64,000 bases of DNA from Streptomyces spinosisporus (GTDB lineage Bacteria; Actinomycetota; Actinomycetes; Streptomycetales; Streptomycetaceae): positions 1-64,000 of the forward strand of contig NZ_JALDAX010000002.1 of NCBI RefSeq assembly GCF_022698145.1, read 5' to 3'. This document shows, piece by piece, positions 47,661-55,830 of this stretch (its first letter is position 1; every line of letters begins with the position of its first letter). The position numbers were made by a program, and so were the translations under genes. The notes below the pieces were generated by a model. That model ran no database searches, had not been told where the DNA came from, and saw only the letters and a program-made list of their open reading frames with translations.

Positions 47661-47675
47661 GTTCATTCATTGAAC
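47661..47675. promoter_or_regulatory. HxlR operator 1 (GTTCA-N5-TGAAC)
   Basis: GTTCATTCATTGAAC, a perfect 5-bp-arm palindrome in the divergent region 23 bp from the regulator start. A second copy follows 44 bp downstream. It overlaps a possible -35 (TTCATT, 47662-47667) of the plus-strand promoter whose -10 would be TATGGT (47685-47690). Confidence 0.75.
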
Positions 47676-47684
47676 CTACTGTGC

Positions 47685-47690
47685 TATGGT
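47685..47690 (+). promoter_or_regulatory. possible -10 of the monooxygenase-SDR promoter
   Basis: TATGGT, 17 bases after TTCATT. The pair is flanked by the two GTTCA-N5-TGAAC palindromes, so occupancy of both would cover the promoter. Confidence 0.4.
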
Positions 47691-47704
47691 CCTCACCAGG
47701 AGTA

Positions 47705-47719
47705 GTTCAGTCACTGAAC
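47705..47719. promoter_or_regulatory. HxlR operator 2 (GTTCA-N5-TGAAC)
   Basis: GTTCAGTCACTGAAC, same arms as operator 1 with centres 44 bp apart (about four helical turns). It lies near or just after the expected plus-strand transcription start. Confidence 0.75.
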
Positions 47720-47767
47720 CGATCCGACCAGTCCGTGTCAGCCGCGCAGCCCCTGAGGAGGCCGCCC

Positions 47768-48079
47768 ATGTACCAGTTCCTCGTGTCCTTCACCGTCCAG
47801 CCGGACCACCGGGACGACTTCGTCCGGGCGGCCGCGAAGGTCGCCCGCGACTCCCTCGCGAACGAACCCGGATCGCATCGGTTCGAGATCGTCGCGGACG
47901 AGGCGAACGCGGACGTCTTCTACCTCAACGAGGTCTACGCGGACGTCGACGCGTTCAACACCCACGCGAGCGGCCCCTACTTCGCCGCGTTCTTCGCCGA
48001 GGCGAGCGCCTACGCCGAAGGCCCCACCTGGCTCATGCGGGGAAACCTCGTCGCCGACACGGCCACCGCCGCCTCGTGA
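47768..48079 (+). CDS. antibiotic biosynthesis monooxygenase (ABM) domain protein
   Basis: 103 residues, one ABM ferredoxin-like domain: YQFLVSFTVQPDHRDDFVRA, SLANEPGSHRFEIVADEANA, VFYLNEVYADVDAFNTHASG and PYFAAFFAEASAYAEGPTW. Small dimers of this type oxidise quinols or act on reactive carbonyls, without cofactor. First gene of the HxlR-controlled unit, followed by an SDR after 14 bp. Confidence 0.9.
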   Translation: MYQFLVSFTVQPDHRDDFVRAAAKVARDSLANEPGSHRFEIVADEANADVFYLNEVYADVDAFNTHASGPYFAAFFAEASAYAEGPTWLMRGNLVADTATAAS

Positions 48080-48093
48080 CCGGGAGGTCATCC

Positions 48094-48870
48094 ATGTCAT
48101 CCACGTCTTCCGTACTCATCACCGGCGCGTCCAAGGGCATCGGACGGGCCATCGCCCTCGAACTGGCGCACCGGGGACACCGGGTCGTCGCCACCGCCCG
48201 CCGCCCGGAGCCCCTGGCCGACCTCCCGGTCGACCAGCGCCTGCGCCTCGACGTCACCGACCAGGAGTCCGTCGACCGGGCGGTCAAGGACGCCGGCGAC
48301 ATCGACGTACTGATCAGCAACGCCGGCGAAACCGTGCGCGCACCCCTGGAGAGCGTTCCGCTCGCCGAGGTCGACCGGCTCTTCCAGCTCAACACCCTGG
48401 GCGCACTGCGCGTGGCACAGGGCGTGCTGCCCGCCATGCGCGAACGGGGCTCCGGCCGCCTGGTCTTCGTCTCCAGCATCCAGGGTCGGCTGGTGCTCCC
48501 CATGGTCGGGCCGTACGGCGCCAGCAAATGGGCCCTGGAGGCGCTCGCCGAGACCCTCGCCATCGAGACGGGCCACTTCGGCATCAAGGTCAGCGTCGTA
48601 CAGCCCGGCGCCGTCTCCTCCGGCGGCGCCGAACGTGCCGGCGTGTTCCTGCGCGAGGACGACCCCTACACCCCGCTCTACGAACAACTCCCCGCGCTGC
48701 GCGGCGAGTTCGTCACGCCGCAGGAGGTGGCCGCCGCGGTGGCCGACACGGTCGAACAGCCCGAGCCCCCACTGCGCGTACCGGTCGGCGCTCCCGCCGA
48801 GCAGATTCTGCGGGCCCGTAAAGAGGCGCCGGAGAACGAGCCGTTCGTGCCGGCCGGGATCGACTGGTAG
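48094..48870 (+). CDS. short-chain dehydrogenase/reductase
   Basis: 258 residues, classical SDR. Cofactor loop TGASKGIGRA, NAG motif LISNAGETVRAPL, catalytic Ser in VFVSSIQG and YxxxK in GPYGASKWALEAL. ATARRPEP after strand 2 suits NADP. GGGAGG precedes the ATG at 48094. Part of the HxlR unit with the ABM monooxygenase, perhaps quinone or aldehyde detoxification. Confidence 0.92.
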   Translation: MSSTSSVLITGASKGIGRAIALELAHRGHRVVATARRPEPLADLPVDQRLRLDVTDQESVDRAVKDAGDIDVLISNAGETVRAPLESVPLAEVDRLFQLNTLGALRVAQGVLPAMRERGSGRLVFVSSIQGRLVLPMVGPYGASKWALEALAETLAIETGHFGIKVSVVQPGAVSSGGAERAGVFLREDDPYTPLYEQLPALRGEFVTPQEVAAAVADTVEQPEPPLRVPVGAPAEQILRARKEAPENEPFVPAGIDW

Positions 48871-48951
48871 CCAACTCCCGCGTCGTGAACATCAGCTGAC
48901 TCAGCGTCAATTGCCGTACTTCTCATCGCTGTTCATGGAGCCCACCCCGTC

Positions 48952-50553
48952 ATGCCCGACAACAGTCAGCCCGCCGGCGCGGGCACCGTGACGAGCCACC
49001 CCGGTGCCTCGCGGCCCACCGGCACCGCACAGCGTGCGACCGCGTCGGCGGACACCCCCGCCCGCCCCTGGCCCGGTGTTCTCACCGTGTGCCTGGGCGT
49101 GATGATGGCGTTCGTCAACGTCTCTTCCACGATCTCCGCACTCGCCGCCATCCAGCAGGATCTGCGCCCGCCGACCAGCACCCTGGTCTGGGTGACGAGC
49201 GCGTACGCCCTGGTCGTCGTCAGCCTGGTGATGTCCGCCGGAACCCTCGCCGACCTGGTCGGACGCCGCGCCGTCTTCCTCGGCGGAGCCGTGGTCCTCA
49301 CGGCCGGCAGCGTGCTGGCCTTCACCTCGGACAGCGCGGGCCTGCTGATCACGGCGCAGGCGGTGATGGGAGTGGGCGGCGCCGCCGTGCTCCCGTCCAG
49401 CCTGTCGATCGTCAGCCACTCGTTCACCGATCCGCATGAACGCACCCGGGCCATCAGCGTGTGGGCCAGCTGTTCCGGGCTCGGCCTGGCCGTCGGACCG
49501 ATCGGCGCGGGCCTGCTCCTGACCGGCTTCTCCTGGCACGCCGTCTATCTGATCAATGTCGTCATCGGCGCCGTGGCCGTACTCCTGACGCCGCTGCTGG
49601 TGTCCGAGTCCAGGCACCCCACCCGTCAACTCGACCTGATCGGCGTCCCGTTGTGCACGGTGGCGATCGCGTCGGCGACGTACGCGATCATCGAGGGCGG
49701 CTCCGCCGGCTACACCTCCGGCCGGATCGTCACCGCCTACGTCGTCTTCGCCGTGACCCTCGTGCTCTTCCTGGTGACCGAGGCCCGTCACCACGACCCC
49801 ATGCTGGACCTGCGGCTGTTCCGCAGCCGGTCGTACTCCACGGTGATGGGTGTCGCGACGGCGACCATGTTCGGCTTCGTCGGCATCGCCCTGCTCACCG
49901 TGCTGTACATGCAGCGGGTGCAGCACCTGTCCGCGCTCGGCACCGGCGTACGGCTGCTCGCGATGTTCGCCACGTACATCGTGGTCAGCGCGCTGGCCGG
50001 ACCGCTCGTCCGCAAACTCGGCTTCGCGTTCACGCTGACGGCGGGCCTCGTCGTCATGGGCGCCGGCGCACTGGCGCTGCTGGCCGCCGGACCCTTCACC
50101 GGCTACGGCCCCCTGTGGCCCGGCCTGCTCGTCGCGGGGGTCGGCTCGGCGCTGCTCACCGCGCCGTCAACGGCCGCCGCGGTCAACAGCGTTCCGCGCG
50201 AGCAGGCGGGCATGGCCAGCTCCTCGGTCAACATGTTCCGCCAACTCGGCGCGGTCCTCGGCCCGAGCGTGCTGGGCACCATCGTCACCACGCGGTTCCC
50301 GCACTACCTGGAAGACCGGTTGACCTCTACGGGCGTTCCCGCCCCTGCGGCCTCGCACATCACCGAGGGCGCGGTCCACGGCGGGACGACGACCTCGTTG
50401 CCGCCCGCGCTCGCCCGCACCGTCGCCGACTCCGCCGCGCGCGCCTTCACCGACGCCGTCCACCTCGGCCTGGTCATCGGCGCCATCGCCCTGCTCACCA
50501 TGGCGATCCCCACGGCCCTCTTCGTACGCCACCGCAATGAACCGACGGGCTAG
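48952..50553 (+). CDS. MFS drug-efflux transporter (DHA2, 14-helix type)
   Basis: 533 residues. Motif A-like loop GTLADLVGRRAVFLGG, motif C-like GLGLAVGPIGAGLLLTG and about 14 helices, as in EmrB/QacA exporters. The first helix begins PGVLTVCLGVMMAFVNVSS, where many DHA2 members have an Asp that is Asn here. The short gap to the SDR (81 bp) and same strand suggest it may belong to the HxlR regulon. Confidence 0.9.
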   Translation: MPDNSQPAGAGTVTSHPGASRPTGTAQRATASADTPARPWPGVLTVCLGVMMAFVNVSSTISALAAIQQDLRPPTSTLVWVTSAYALVVVSLVMSAGTLADLVGRRAVFLGGAVVLTAGSVLAFTSDSAGLLITAQAVMGVGGAAVLPSSLSIVSHSFTDPHERTRAISVWASCSGLGLAVGPIGAGLLLTGFSWHAVYLINVVIGAVAVLLTPLLVSESRHPTRQLDLIGVPLCTVAIASATYAIIEGGSAGYTSGRIVTAYVVFAVTLVLFLVTEARHHDPMLDLRLFRSRSYSTVMGVATATMFGFVGIALLTVLYMQRVQHLSALGTGVRLLAMFATYIVVSALAGPLVRKLGFAFTLTAGLVVMGAGALALLAAGPFTGYGPLWPGLLVAGVGSALLTAPSTAAAVNSVPREQAGMASSSVNMFRQLGAVLGPSVLGTIVTTRFPHYLEDRLTSTGVPAPAASHITEGAVHGGTTTSLPPALARTVADSAARAFTDAVHLGLVIGAIALLTMAIPTALFVRHRNEPTG

Positions 50554-50914
50554 GACGACGGCGGCGATTCCGGGCGGCAGCCTGCTGGCGCATCCTGGGC
50601 GTACAACTCGTCCGCCGCCCGCTTCAGCCGCCCGGCGTCGCGCCCCGCTAGGCCTCTAGGCCTCTAGGGGGTGTTCACGTCGGCTCGGTCGTCGAGGCGA
50701 AGGTCCGCGATCAGACGGAAGCGCTCCAGGACCACCTGTGTGGCCCGGGAAACCCGAACTCGGCCCTGGGCAGCGATGCGAAGTCTGCAGGCGAGGTGGA
50801 TTCGGAAGTCATACGCTCCATACGACGTAACGACCGGGGGCGTCGTCGCAGGTCCCGTCGCGGGGCAGGTCGTAGGCCAACGCCACTGCCGTGAACCGAC
50901 CGCCGGCGCAGACG
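50554..50914. other. gene-poor stretch with a short repeat and a gene remnant
   Basis: Contains CTAGGCCTCTAGGCCTCTAG, a short TAGGCCTC tandem repeat near 50648-50668, and a remnant reading frame at 50711-50812 on the minus strand. No intact gene was found. Confidence 0.5.
50711..50812 (-). pseudogene. N-terminal remnant resembling an ASCH-domain protein
   Basis: 33 codons starting MTSESTSPADFASLPRAEFG and ending WSASV. The segment LPRAEFGFPGP is like the start of streptomycete ASCH-domain proteins, which continue with PLRDxLVAAVLDG; here homology breaks off after FPGP. Recognition is from memory and the call is uncertain. Confidence 0.35.
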
Positions 50915-51322
50915 TCACGCCCCGCCTTCCCGGGCGTCCTGCTGTGCGGGCCCCTCACCGGCCTGTCGCTGCCGGGTGTCGGCCGCCTCGCCGTCGACGA
51001 TGCGCTGTTCCCGCTCGTCGCGCGCGTCCGCGCGGCGCAGCGCCGCCGCATTGCGGTCCAGCCGCTCCAGGCTGGATTCCACCTGTGCCCGGGCCCGCTC
51101 GATCGCCTCGTACGAACGCTGCCGATGGCTGGTGATCGGCCGGCTCTGCGCACGGGCCTGGGTGTCCAGCCGGGCCTCCCAGGCGGCGAGCCGCCGCTCA
51201 CGCTCGTCGGCCTGGCGCTCCCGCTCGTCGGCGAGGCGCTCTCGCTCATCGGCCCGGCGCTCCCGCTCATCGGCGAGAGCGTCCGCTGAAACGTGCTCCG
51301 CATCCGGCGGATCCGTGTTCAT
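50915..51322 (-). CDS. coiled-coil protein with ADERERR repeats
   Basis: 135 residues. After ALADERERRADERERLADER the RERQADERERR units continue at residues 15-45, about five 7-residue repeats encoded by 21-bp DNA repeats (51180-51285). A further coiled coil follows (RSYEAIERARAQVESSLERLD). Highly charged and Cys-free. The tail AGEGPAQQDAREGGA is disordered. It is probably a long helix. Function unknown. Confidence 0.75.
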   Translation of the reverse strand: MNTDPPDAEHVSADALADERERRADERERLADERERQADERERRLAAWEARLDTQARAQSRPITSHRQRSYEAIERARAQVESSLERLDRNAAALRRADARDEREQRIVDGEAADTRQRQAGEGPAQQDAREGGA

Positions 51323-51551
51323 GTCTGCCAGTATGCCCGGTTGCGGCGGCCAAGCCTCCTGGGAGGAGCGAGGTCGTCCGGTCGCGTCCGGACGGGGGCT
51401 GCCTCGCTGAGCTGCACAGAGGTGCCGCGCTGCCATGTCGCGCAGATCGACGGCCGACGGATGTCGAGAACGTGCCACCGGCTCCGTCCCAGGAACGTCA
51501 GAACGGTAGGCGGCCGCCAATGGCCGCACACGTACGAAGGAGAAAACCGCT

Positions 51552-51995
51552 ATGGCGATTCAGCGGATGGACAACGTCGGCATCGTCGTCGAGGACATGG
51601 ACGCCGCCGTGGCGTTCTTCCTGGAGCTCGGTATGGAGCTGGAGGGCAGGGCGCAGGTCGAGGGTCCCGTGGCCGACCAGTGCACCGGACTCGACGGGGT
51701 GTGCTGCGACATCGCGATGGTACGGACCCCGGACGGCCACGGCCGGCTCGAACTGGCGAAGTACCTGAGCCCCGCCGCGACCAGCACCGAGCCACGCAAC
51801 AAGCCGCACAACATCCTGGGCACACACCGCGTCATGTTCGCCGTCGACGACCTCAAGGACACCCTCGCCCGCCTACGCCCGCACGGCGCCGAACTCCTCG
51901 GCGAGATCGCCCGCTACGAGGACACCTACCTCCTCTGCTACGTCCGCGGCCCCGAGGGCATCATCGTCGGCCTGGCCGAACAACTGACTCAGTAG
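51552..51995 (+). CDS. glyoxalase/VOC family protein
   Basis: 147 residues, two beta-alpha-beta-beta-beta VOC modules: RMDNVGIVVEDMDAAVAFFL with the metal-site-like start, TPDGHGRLELAKYLSP, then HRVMFAVDDLKDTLARLRPH and YLLCYVRGPEGIIVGLAEQL with the C-terminal Glu. The ligands fit H/E/H/E metal sites. Substrate unknown. GAAGGAGAAAACC precedes the ATG. Its stop overlaps the convergent downstream gene. Confidence 0.88.
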   Translation: MAIQRMDNVGIVVEDMDAAVAFFLELGMELEGRAQVEGPVADQCTGLDGVCCDIAMVRTPDGHGRLELAKYLSPAATSTEPRNKPHNILGTHRVMFAVDDLKDTLARLRPHGAELLGEIARYEDTYLLCYVRGPEGIIVGLAEQLTQ

Positions 51996-52439
51996 CTGGC
52001 GGTGCGGTTGAACCTCTGGCCGGGTTGCACGTCGGTCTCCGGTTCCGAACCGTCTCCGACACGACTGCCACCGACGCTGCTGTTCCTGACGGTCCAGACA
52101 ACCCAGACATCGGTGAGCCCGGCTTGCGAGCGGTCGTCCAGCCGAAAACCGATCAGATCGGCCCGCTCACCCGCGGGCTCCTCCTGCGGCCGCACTCGGC
52201 GCAGGAGTGGTGCTGTCGTCACTGCCCCCGACCGCAACCAGGACGACCACCACGATGACGATCACCGCCACCAAGGCCCCGACACACCCCCACAGACACC
52301 CACGCCCCCGCCCCTTCCTCTGAGGCGGCCCCACAGGAGCCCCCCACGTCCCGGCGGACGACGGAGCCCCTTCCGACCGGGCCCCCCACTGCGGACCACC
52401 CTCCGGACCTCCACCCACCGACGGATCACTCCCCGGCAT
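51989..52439 (-). pseudogene. frameshifted single-pass membrane protein
   Basis: Frame A starts MPGSDPSVGG at 52439 (after GGAGGAGG), holds a membrane helix (LVAVIVIVVVVLVAVGG) and stops at 52167 after TTPAPSAAAGGARG. Another frame continues across the same place with RPQEEPAGERADLIGF and TDVWVVWTVRNSSVGG to the stop at 51989, like the outer domain of DUF4352-type secreted proteins. The join falls near 52170-52200. This suggests a single-base indel in an originally 150-residue gene, or a sequencing error. Confidence 0.55.
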
Positions 52440-52585
52440 ACACGCCTCCTCCGCAGCGAATACCGCCACGCTAGAAAGCGCCCCGCCCTCCGGCGAACCG
52501 AAGACGCCAGTCAGGTGACGCCGTACGAGCCGACATCTTTCGGCGGCCACCGACGTGGGAATCAACCACCTCAAGGAGGCGGAGG

Positions 52586-53164
52586 GTGCCCAGCCGACAT
52601 CGCAGAGCGTCGAACCGTAGTGGTGCATACCGAATGGAGTTGGTTGCCTGGGGACACCCTGAGACGCAACTCAGTTCTCGGCACTACCGGCGGCATGCCT
52701 GGACATGGCTGTGCGGAGGCACGGCAGGAACCGTCGGCAGCCCATGGATCGGAATCACCGCCGACGCCTCGGACAGGAACTGGCTCGGCTCGATCATGGC
52801 CGTCCTCTGGGTGCTCTGCATCAGCGCATCGCTGTTCGGGATCTGCATGACATACAACTCGGCACGCATGCGCTCACGTCTGCGCCGCTACCCCTGGAAG
52901 CCCTACCGGGTCAATGTCCTGCCGGCAGGGCTGGGCGGCCCGGTAGTGCAGCTGCGCCCCAAGGACTCCAACACGGTGTTCATCCAGTCCGTCGTAGCCC
53001 TTAACTTCCGCTGGCGCTACGTCCGGGACAGCGACACCTTGTGGTTCTGCGGGGTCCCGGGTCAGGGCGGAGTCCTCGCGCGGCCGGGTGGAGCTCCACT
53101 GCTATGGGCCCGACCCATCCGCATCGCCCCCCTGCGCCACTGGCACGAGCGCGTTCCCGGCTGA
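52586..53164 (+). CDS. hypothetical membrane protein
   Basis: 192 residues from the GTG at 52586, which has AAGGAGG 5 bases before it; an ATG at 52634 (MELVAWGHPE) is the alternative. Two hydrophobic segments (TWLCGGTAGTVGSPWIGI and IMAVLWVLCISASLFGICM), then a soluble C-terminal domain (RVNVLPAGLGGPVVQLRPKD, WFCGVPGQGGVLARPGG). The type is seen elsewhere in streptomycetes. Function unknown. Confidence 0.65.
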   Translation: MPSRHRRASNRSGAYRMELVAWGHPETQLSSRHYRRHAWTWLCGGTAGTVGSPWIGITADASDRNWLGSIMAVLWVLCISASLFGICMTYNSARMRSRLRRYPWKPYRVNVLPAGLGGPVVQLRPKDSNTVFIQSVVALNFRWRYVRDSDTLWFCGVPGQGGVLARPGGAPLLWARPIRIAPLRHWHERVPG

Positions 53165-53607
53165 GTCATCTCCCACATGCCCCACGCAGTGCTCCCAGAC
53201 TGGACACCGAGCGCCCGACATAGGGTCGACCGGTGACCCAACACGACACCTACGGCACGTGCGCCCACTCGGCGAACGAACTCGTCCGGCTCGTCACCGA
53301 TCTCCTGGAAGTCACCTTTTGATCACCACCCCCACCCCGGATCCAGCTCTGCGCAGCTCCCTCAACGGCCTCGCCCACCTCAACCACGAGGCACCGTGAC
53401 CAGCCGCCGAACAACCGCGTATTGACCGCACAGCCGACGGCAGCACCACGTGGGTGGCCGGTGCCGGGCCTGCGGGTTCCGGAACAGCGTTTGCGTGGAT
53501 ACCAGGCGCGAATTACACCGCGATCACCGTCGGCTCCAACGGCTGCTGGGCTGTGAGAACAAGGAAGACGACTTCGCTGAAACCTTCTGAGAGGGCGCCT
53601 TACGCGG
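53165..53607. other. 443-bp stretch with coding fragments only
   Basis: A 29-codon frame at 53233-53322 (GTG start, THDTYGTCAH-like with ELVRLVTDLLEVTF) and unlinked fragments (DPALRSSLNGLAHLNHEAP, RIDRTADGSTTWVAG) suggest eroded genes. Nothing intact is seen before the arsC end. Confidence 0.4.
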
Positions 53608-54021
53608 TCACAGCCGCGCAGGTACGCCGAGTTCGTCGAGGAGTCCGCGGACGCGGCGTTCGATCTCGTCGCGGATGGGACGGACCGCCTCCACGCCCTG
53701 GCCGGCCGGGTCGTCCAACTGCCAGTCCAGGTACCGCTTGCCGGGGAAGACCGGGCAGGTGTCGCCACAGCCCATGGTGATGCAGACGTCCGATTCCCTG
53801 ACCGCGTCCACGGTCAGGATCTTCGGAATCTCGGCAGAGATGTCGATGCCCACCTCGGCCATGACCGCGACGGCGGCGGGGTTGACCTTGTCGCCCGGAC
53901 TGGAACCCGCCGATCGGACTTCGACGTGCCCCTCGGACAGGTGACTCAGCCACGCCGCGGCCATCTGCGAGCGGCCGGCGTTGTGGACACAGACGAAGAG
54001 CACAGAGGGCTTGTCGGACAT
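53608..54021 (-). CDS. arsC: thioredoxin-type arsenate reductase
   Basis: 137 residues of the low-molecular-weight phosphatase fold. P-loop CVHNAGRSQMAAAW (CX5R) carries the nucleophile, and GCGDTCPVFPGKRYLDW the two Cys used in the relay (thioredoxin or mycothiol type) next to the general acid. It reduces arsenate to arsenite. The ATG at 54021 (MSDKPSVLF) was chosen by family length. It diverges from arsR1 across a region with operator palindromes. Confidence 0.94.
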   Translation of the reverse strand: MSDKPSVLFVCVHNAGRSQMAAAWLSHLSEGHVEVRSAGSSPGDKVNPAAVAVMAEVGIDISAEIPKILTVDAVRESDVCITMGCGDTCPVFPGKRYLDWQLDDPAGQGVEAVRPIRDEIERRVRGLLDELGVPARL

Positions 54022-54092
54022 CAGAGGTCTCTCTTGATCTCCCGCCTGCACGGCGGAACAGGAGGGCACGAACTCATCAGCACCCAGTGATG

Positions 54093-54106
54093 TCAGTCAC
54101 CACTGA
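54093..54106. promoter_or_regulatory. ArsR operator 1a (TCAGT-N4-ACTGA)
   Basis: TCAGTCACCACTGA, perfect 5-bp arms, in the arsC/arsR1 divergent region. A second copy lies 40 bp away at 54133. It suits repression of both arsC and arsR1. Confidence 0.7.
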
Positions 54107-54123
54107 TGTGAGAGTATCAGCGC

Positions 54124-54432
54124 ATGCTGACGTCAGTCGACACTGATCTGATCCGCGTCCTGGCCGACCCGCTCAGGCTCCGCATCGTCACCCTGCTCGC
54201 CAAAGAGACGCTGTGCACCACCCACCTCGTGGAGGAGACCGGTGCCAAGCAGACCAACCTCTCCAACCACCTGAAGGTGCTGCGCGAGGCCGGGGTCGTG
54301 GAGACGGAGCCGTGCGGCCGGTTCACCTACTACAAGCTGCGCGCGGATGTCATCGCCTCGCTCGCCGGCCGCTTCGCCGACCTGGCCGAGTCCGCCCGCG
54401 CCGCCGCCGACAACAAGCGGTCCTGCCCCTGA
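54124..54432 (+). CDS. arsR: ArsR-family arsenite-responsive repressor 1
   Basis: 102 residues. Winged helix: VLADPLRLRIVTLLA, helix-turn-helix TTHLVEETGAKQTNLSNHLKV and wing GVVETEPCGRFTYYKL. Cys in ETLCTTHL and EPCGRF are candidate arsenite ligands. An operator palindrome lies inside codons 4-8. TATCAG ends 3 bases before the ATG, so the mRNA may be leaderless. Stop is followed 37 bp later by the aquaporin gene. Confidence 0.92.
   Translation: MLTSVDTDLIRVLADPLRLRIVTLLAKETLCTTHLVEETGAKQTNLSNHLKVLREAGVVETEPCGRFTYYKLRADVIASLAGRFADLAESARAAADNKRSCP
54133..54146. promoter_or_regulatory. ArsR operator 1b inside the arsR1 coding region
   Basis: TCAGTCGACACTGA, the same arms as the site at 54093 (centres 40 bp apart). 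It encodes part of codons 4-8 of arsR1, so the repressor would bind its own gene start. Confidence 0.65.
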
Positions 54433-54469
54433 TCCTCGCCGCCCCGGCGACTGCACCAAGGAGTCTTTG

Positions 54470-55258
54470 TTGACCGCCACGCCCGAGGCCGCCACCGAGT
54501 CACCGACACCAGCGACCGAACCGATACCAGCAGCCGAACCGCAGCCCGCTCCGGGCGCCACCCCGCCTCGCAGGCCACCGGCCGCCCGAGCCGCCGCCGA
54601 ACTCATCGGCACTGCCGCTCTCGTCGCCGTCGTCATCGGCTCCGGCATCCAGGCCACCGAACTGACCAAGGACGTCGGGGTGCAGTTGCTCGCCAACTCC
54701 CTCGCCACCATCTTCGGCCTCGGCGTGCTGATCCTGCTGCTCGGCCCCGTCTCCGGCGCGCACTTCAACCCTGTGGTCACGCTGGCCGAGTGGTGGACGG
54801 GGCGGCGCGGCGGCCCGGGCGTGACAATCCGCGAGGCGGCCGTCTACGTACCCGCACAGATCGTGGGCGCGATCGCGGGCGCGTTCCTGGCGGACGCGAT
54901 GTTCGGCAAGCCGCTGGTGGAGTGGTCCACGCACGACCGGTCCGCCGGGCACCTGCTGCTCGGAGAGGTGGTCGCCACGGCCGGGCTGATTCTGCTGATC
55001 TTCGGCCTGGCCCGCACCGACCGGCTCCGGTTCGCCCCCGTGGCCGTCGCCTCCTACATCGGCGCCGCCTACTGGTTCACCTCATCGACGTCCTTCGCCA
55101 ACCCGGCGGTGACCATCGGCCGCACCTTCAGCGACACCTTCGCGGGCATCGCACCCGGGTCGTTGGTCGGCTTCATCGGCGCGCAGCTGATCGGCGCCAT
55201 GGTCGGGCTGGCACTCGTCGCGCTCCTCTTCCGGCCCGGCCCAGAAGCCGCCGAGTGA
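54470..55258 (+). CDS. aquaporin-family channel of an arsenic operon
   Basis: 262 residues. MIP fold with six helices and the two NPA loops as NPV (GAHFNPVVTLAEWW) and NPA (TSFANPAVTIGRTFSD). The N-terminal 45 residues are a Pro/Ala/Glu tail. The TTG at 54470 has AAGGAG 6 bases upstream; another TTG sits 3 bases earlier. In Sinorhizobium meliloti an aquaglyceroporin in the ars operon (AqpS) lets arsenite leave the cell after ArsC reduction. The same role is inferred here. Water or glycerol transport remains possible. Confidence 0.85.
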   Translation: MTATPEAATESPTPATEPIPAAEPQPAPGATPPRRPPAARAAAELIGTAALVAVVIGSGIQATELTKDVGVQLLANSLATIFGLGVLILLLGPVSGAHFNPVVTLAEWWTGRRGGPGVTIREAAVYVPAQIVGAIAGAFLADAMFGKPLVEWSTHDRSAGHLLLGEVVATAGLILLIFGLARTDRLRFAPVAVASYIGAAYWFTSSTSFANPAVTIGRTFSDTFAGIAPGSLVGFIGAQLIGAMVGLALVALLFRPGPEAAE

Positions 55259-55316
55259 AGCAGGGGCGAGTGAAACAGGGGCCGAGTGAAACAGGGGCCG
55301 ACTCCCGACCCGATGA

Positions 55317-55694
55317 TCAGGCTGCGACCGGCGCGATCGTCAGCAGTTTGCCCATCGCCGCCAGCACCGACGGCTCAACCCGGTAGTACACCCAGGTGCC
55401 ACGCCGCTCAGAAGTCAGCAGCCCGGCGTCCTTGAGCTTCTTCAGGTGGTGCGAGACCGTCGGCTGAGAGACGCCCACGTCGGAGATGTCGCATACGCAC
55501 GCCTCGCCGCCCTCGTGCGAGGCGACCGAAGTGAACAGCCGCAGCCGCACGGGATCGCCCAGCGCCTTGAACATCCGCGCGGCCGTCTCTGCCTCGTCCG
55601 CGGTGAACGGGCGCTCGGTCAGCGGCGGACAGCACGGCGCCACTGCCTCGGGCACCTCGGGCTCAAGCAGCGGCAGCGCGTTCATATTCGACAT
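55317..55694 (-). CDS. arsR: ArsR-family repressor 2 (CVCDIS type)
   Basis: 125 residues. HTH SVASHEGGEACVCDISDVGVSQPTVSHHLKK with the classical metalloid-binding pair ELCVC-like CVCD, plus an N-terminal CCPP that often adds ligands. ALGDPVRLRLF is the family start helix. The ATG at 55694 lies inside an operator-like repeat. It diverges from the flavoprotein gene, which it probably controls. Confidence 0.92.
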   Translation of the reverse strand: MSNMNALPLLEPEVPEAVAPCCPPLTERPFTADEAETAARMFKALGDPVRLRLFTSVASHEGGEACVCDISDVGVSQPTVSHHLKKLKDAGLLTSERRGTWVYYRVEPSVLAAMGKLLTIAPVAA

Positions 55695-55719
55695 ACGTCT
55701 ATGTTGACATACGTCGAAT
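55686..55719. promoter_or_regulatory. ArsR2 operator site 1 over the arsR2 start codon
   Basis: Outer arms ATTCGAC/GTCGAAT, a 10-bp direct repeat GACATACGTC (55690 and 55706) and an inner TATGT-TG-ACATA palindrome overlap here. The ATG of arsR2 (55694-55692, minus) is within it, so binding would block the mRNA start. Confidence 0.7.
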
Positions 55720-55771
55720 CAGAGAGGCCCGGATAGGCGACTGGATCATCTACCCCACTGATTCGATAAAT

Positions 55772-55783
55772 GTCTATGTTGAC
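55772..55783. promoter_or_regulatory. ArsR2 operator site 2
   Basis: GTCTATGTTGAC, identical to 12 bases of site 1 (55697-55708), in a longer ATCGAT-rich context. Centre 75 bp from site 1, between the two divergent starts. Confidence 0.6.
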
Positions 55784-55830
55784 GTTCATCGATACGAGTG
55801 CCACCCTGGGCGAGCACGATACATCGACAG

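Noticed and set aside
47096..50553. Antibiotic biosynthetic gene cluster
   Set aside because: The ABM monooxygenase, SDR and MFS exporter lack any core synthase; an HxlR-controlled detoxification unit is the simpler reading.
51180..51285. Regular 21-bp repeats as a possible CRISPR array
   Set aside because: Units are contiguous without spacers and encode ADERERR coiled-coil repeats in frame.
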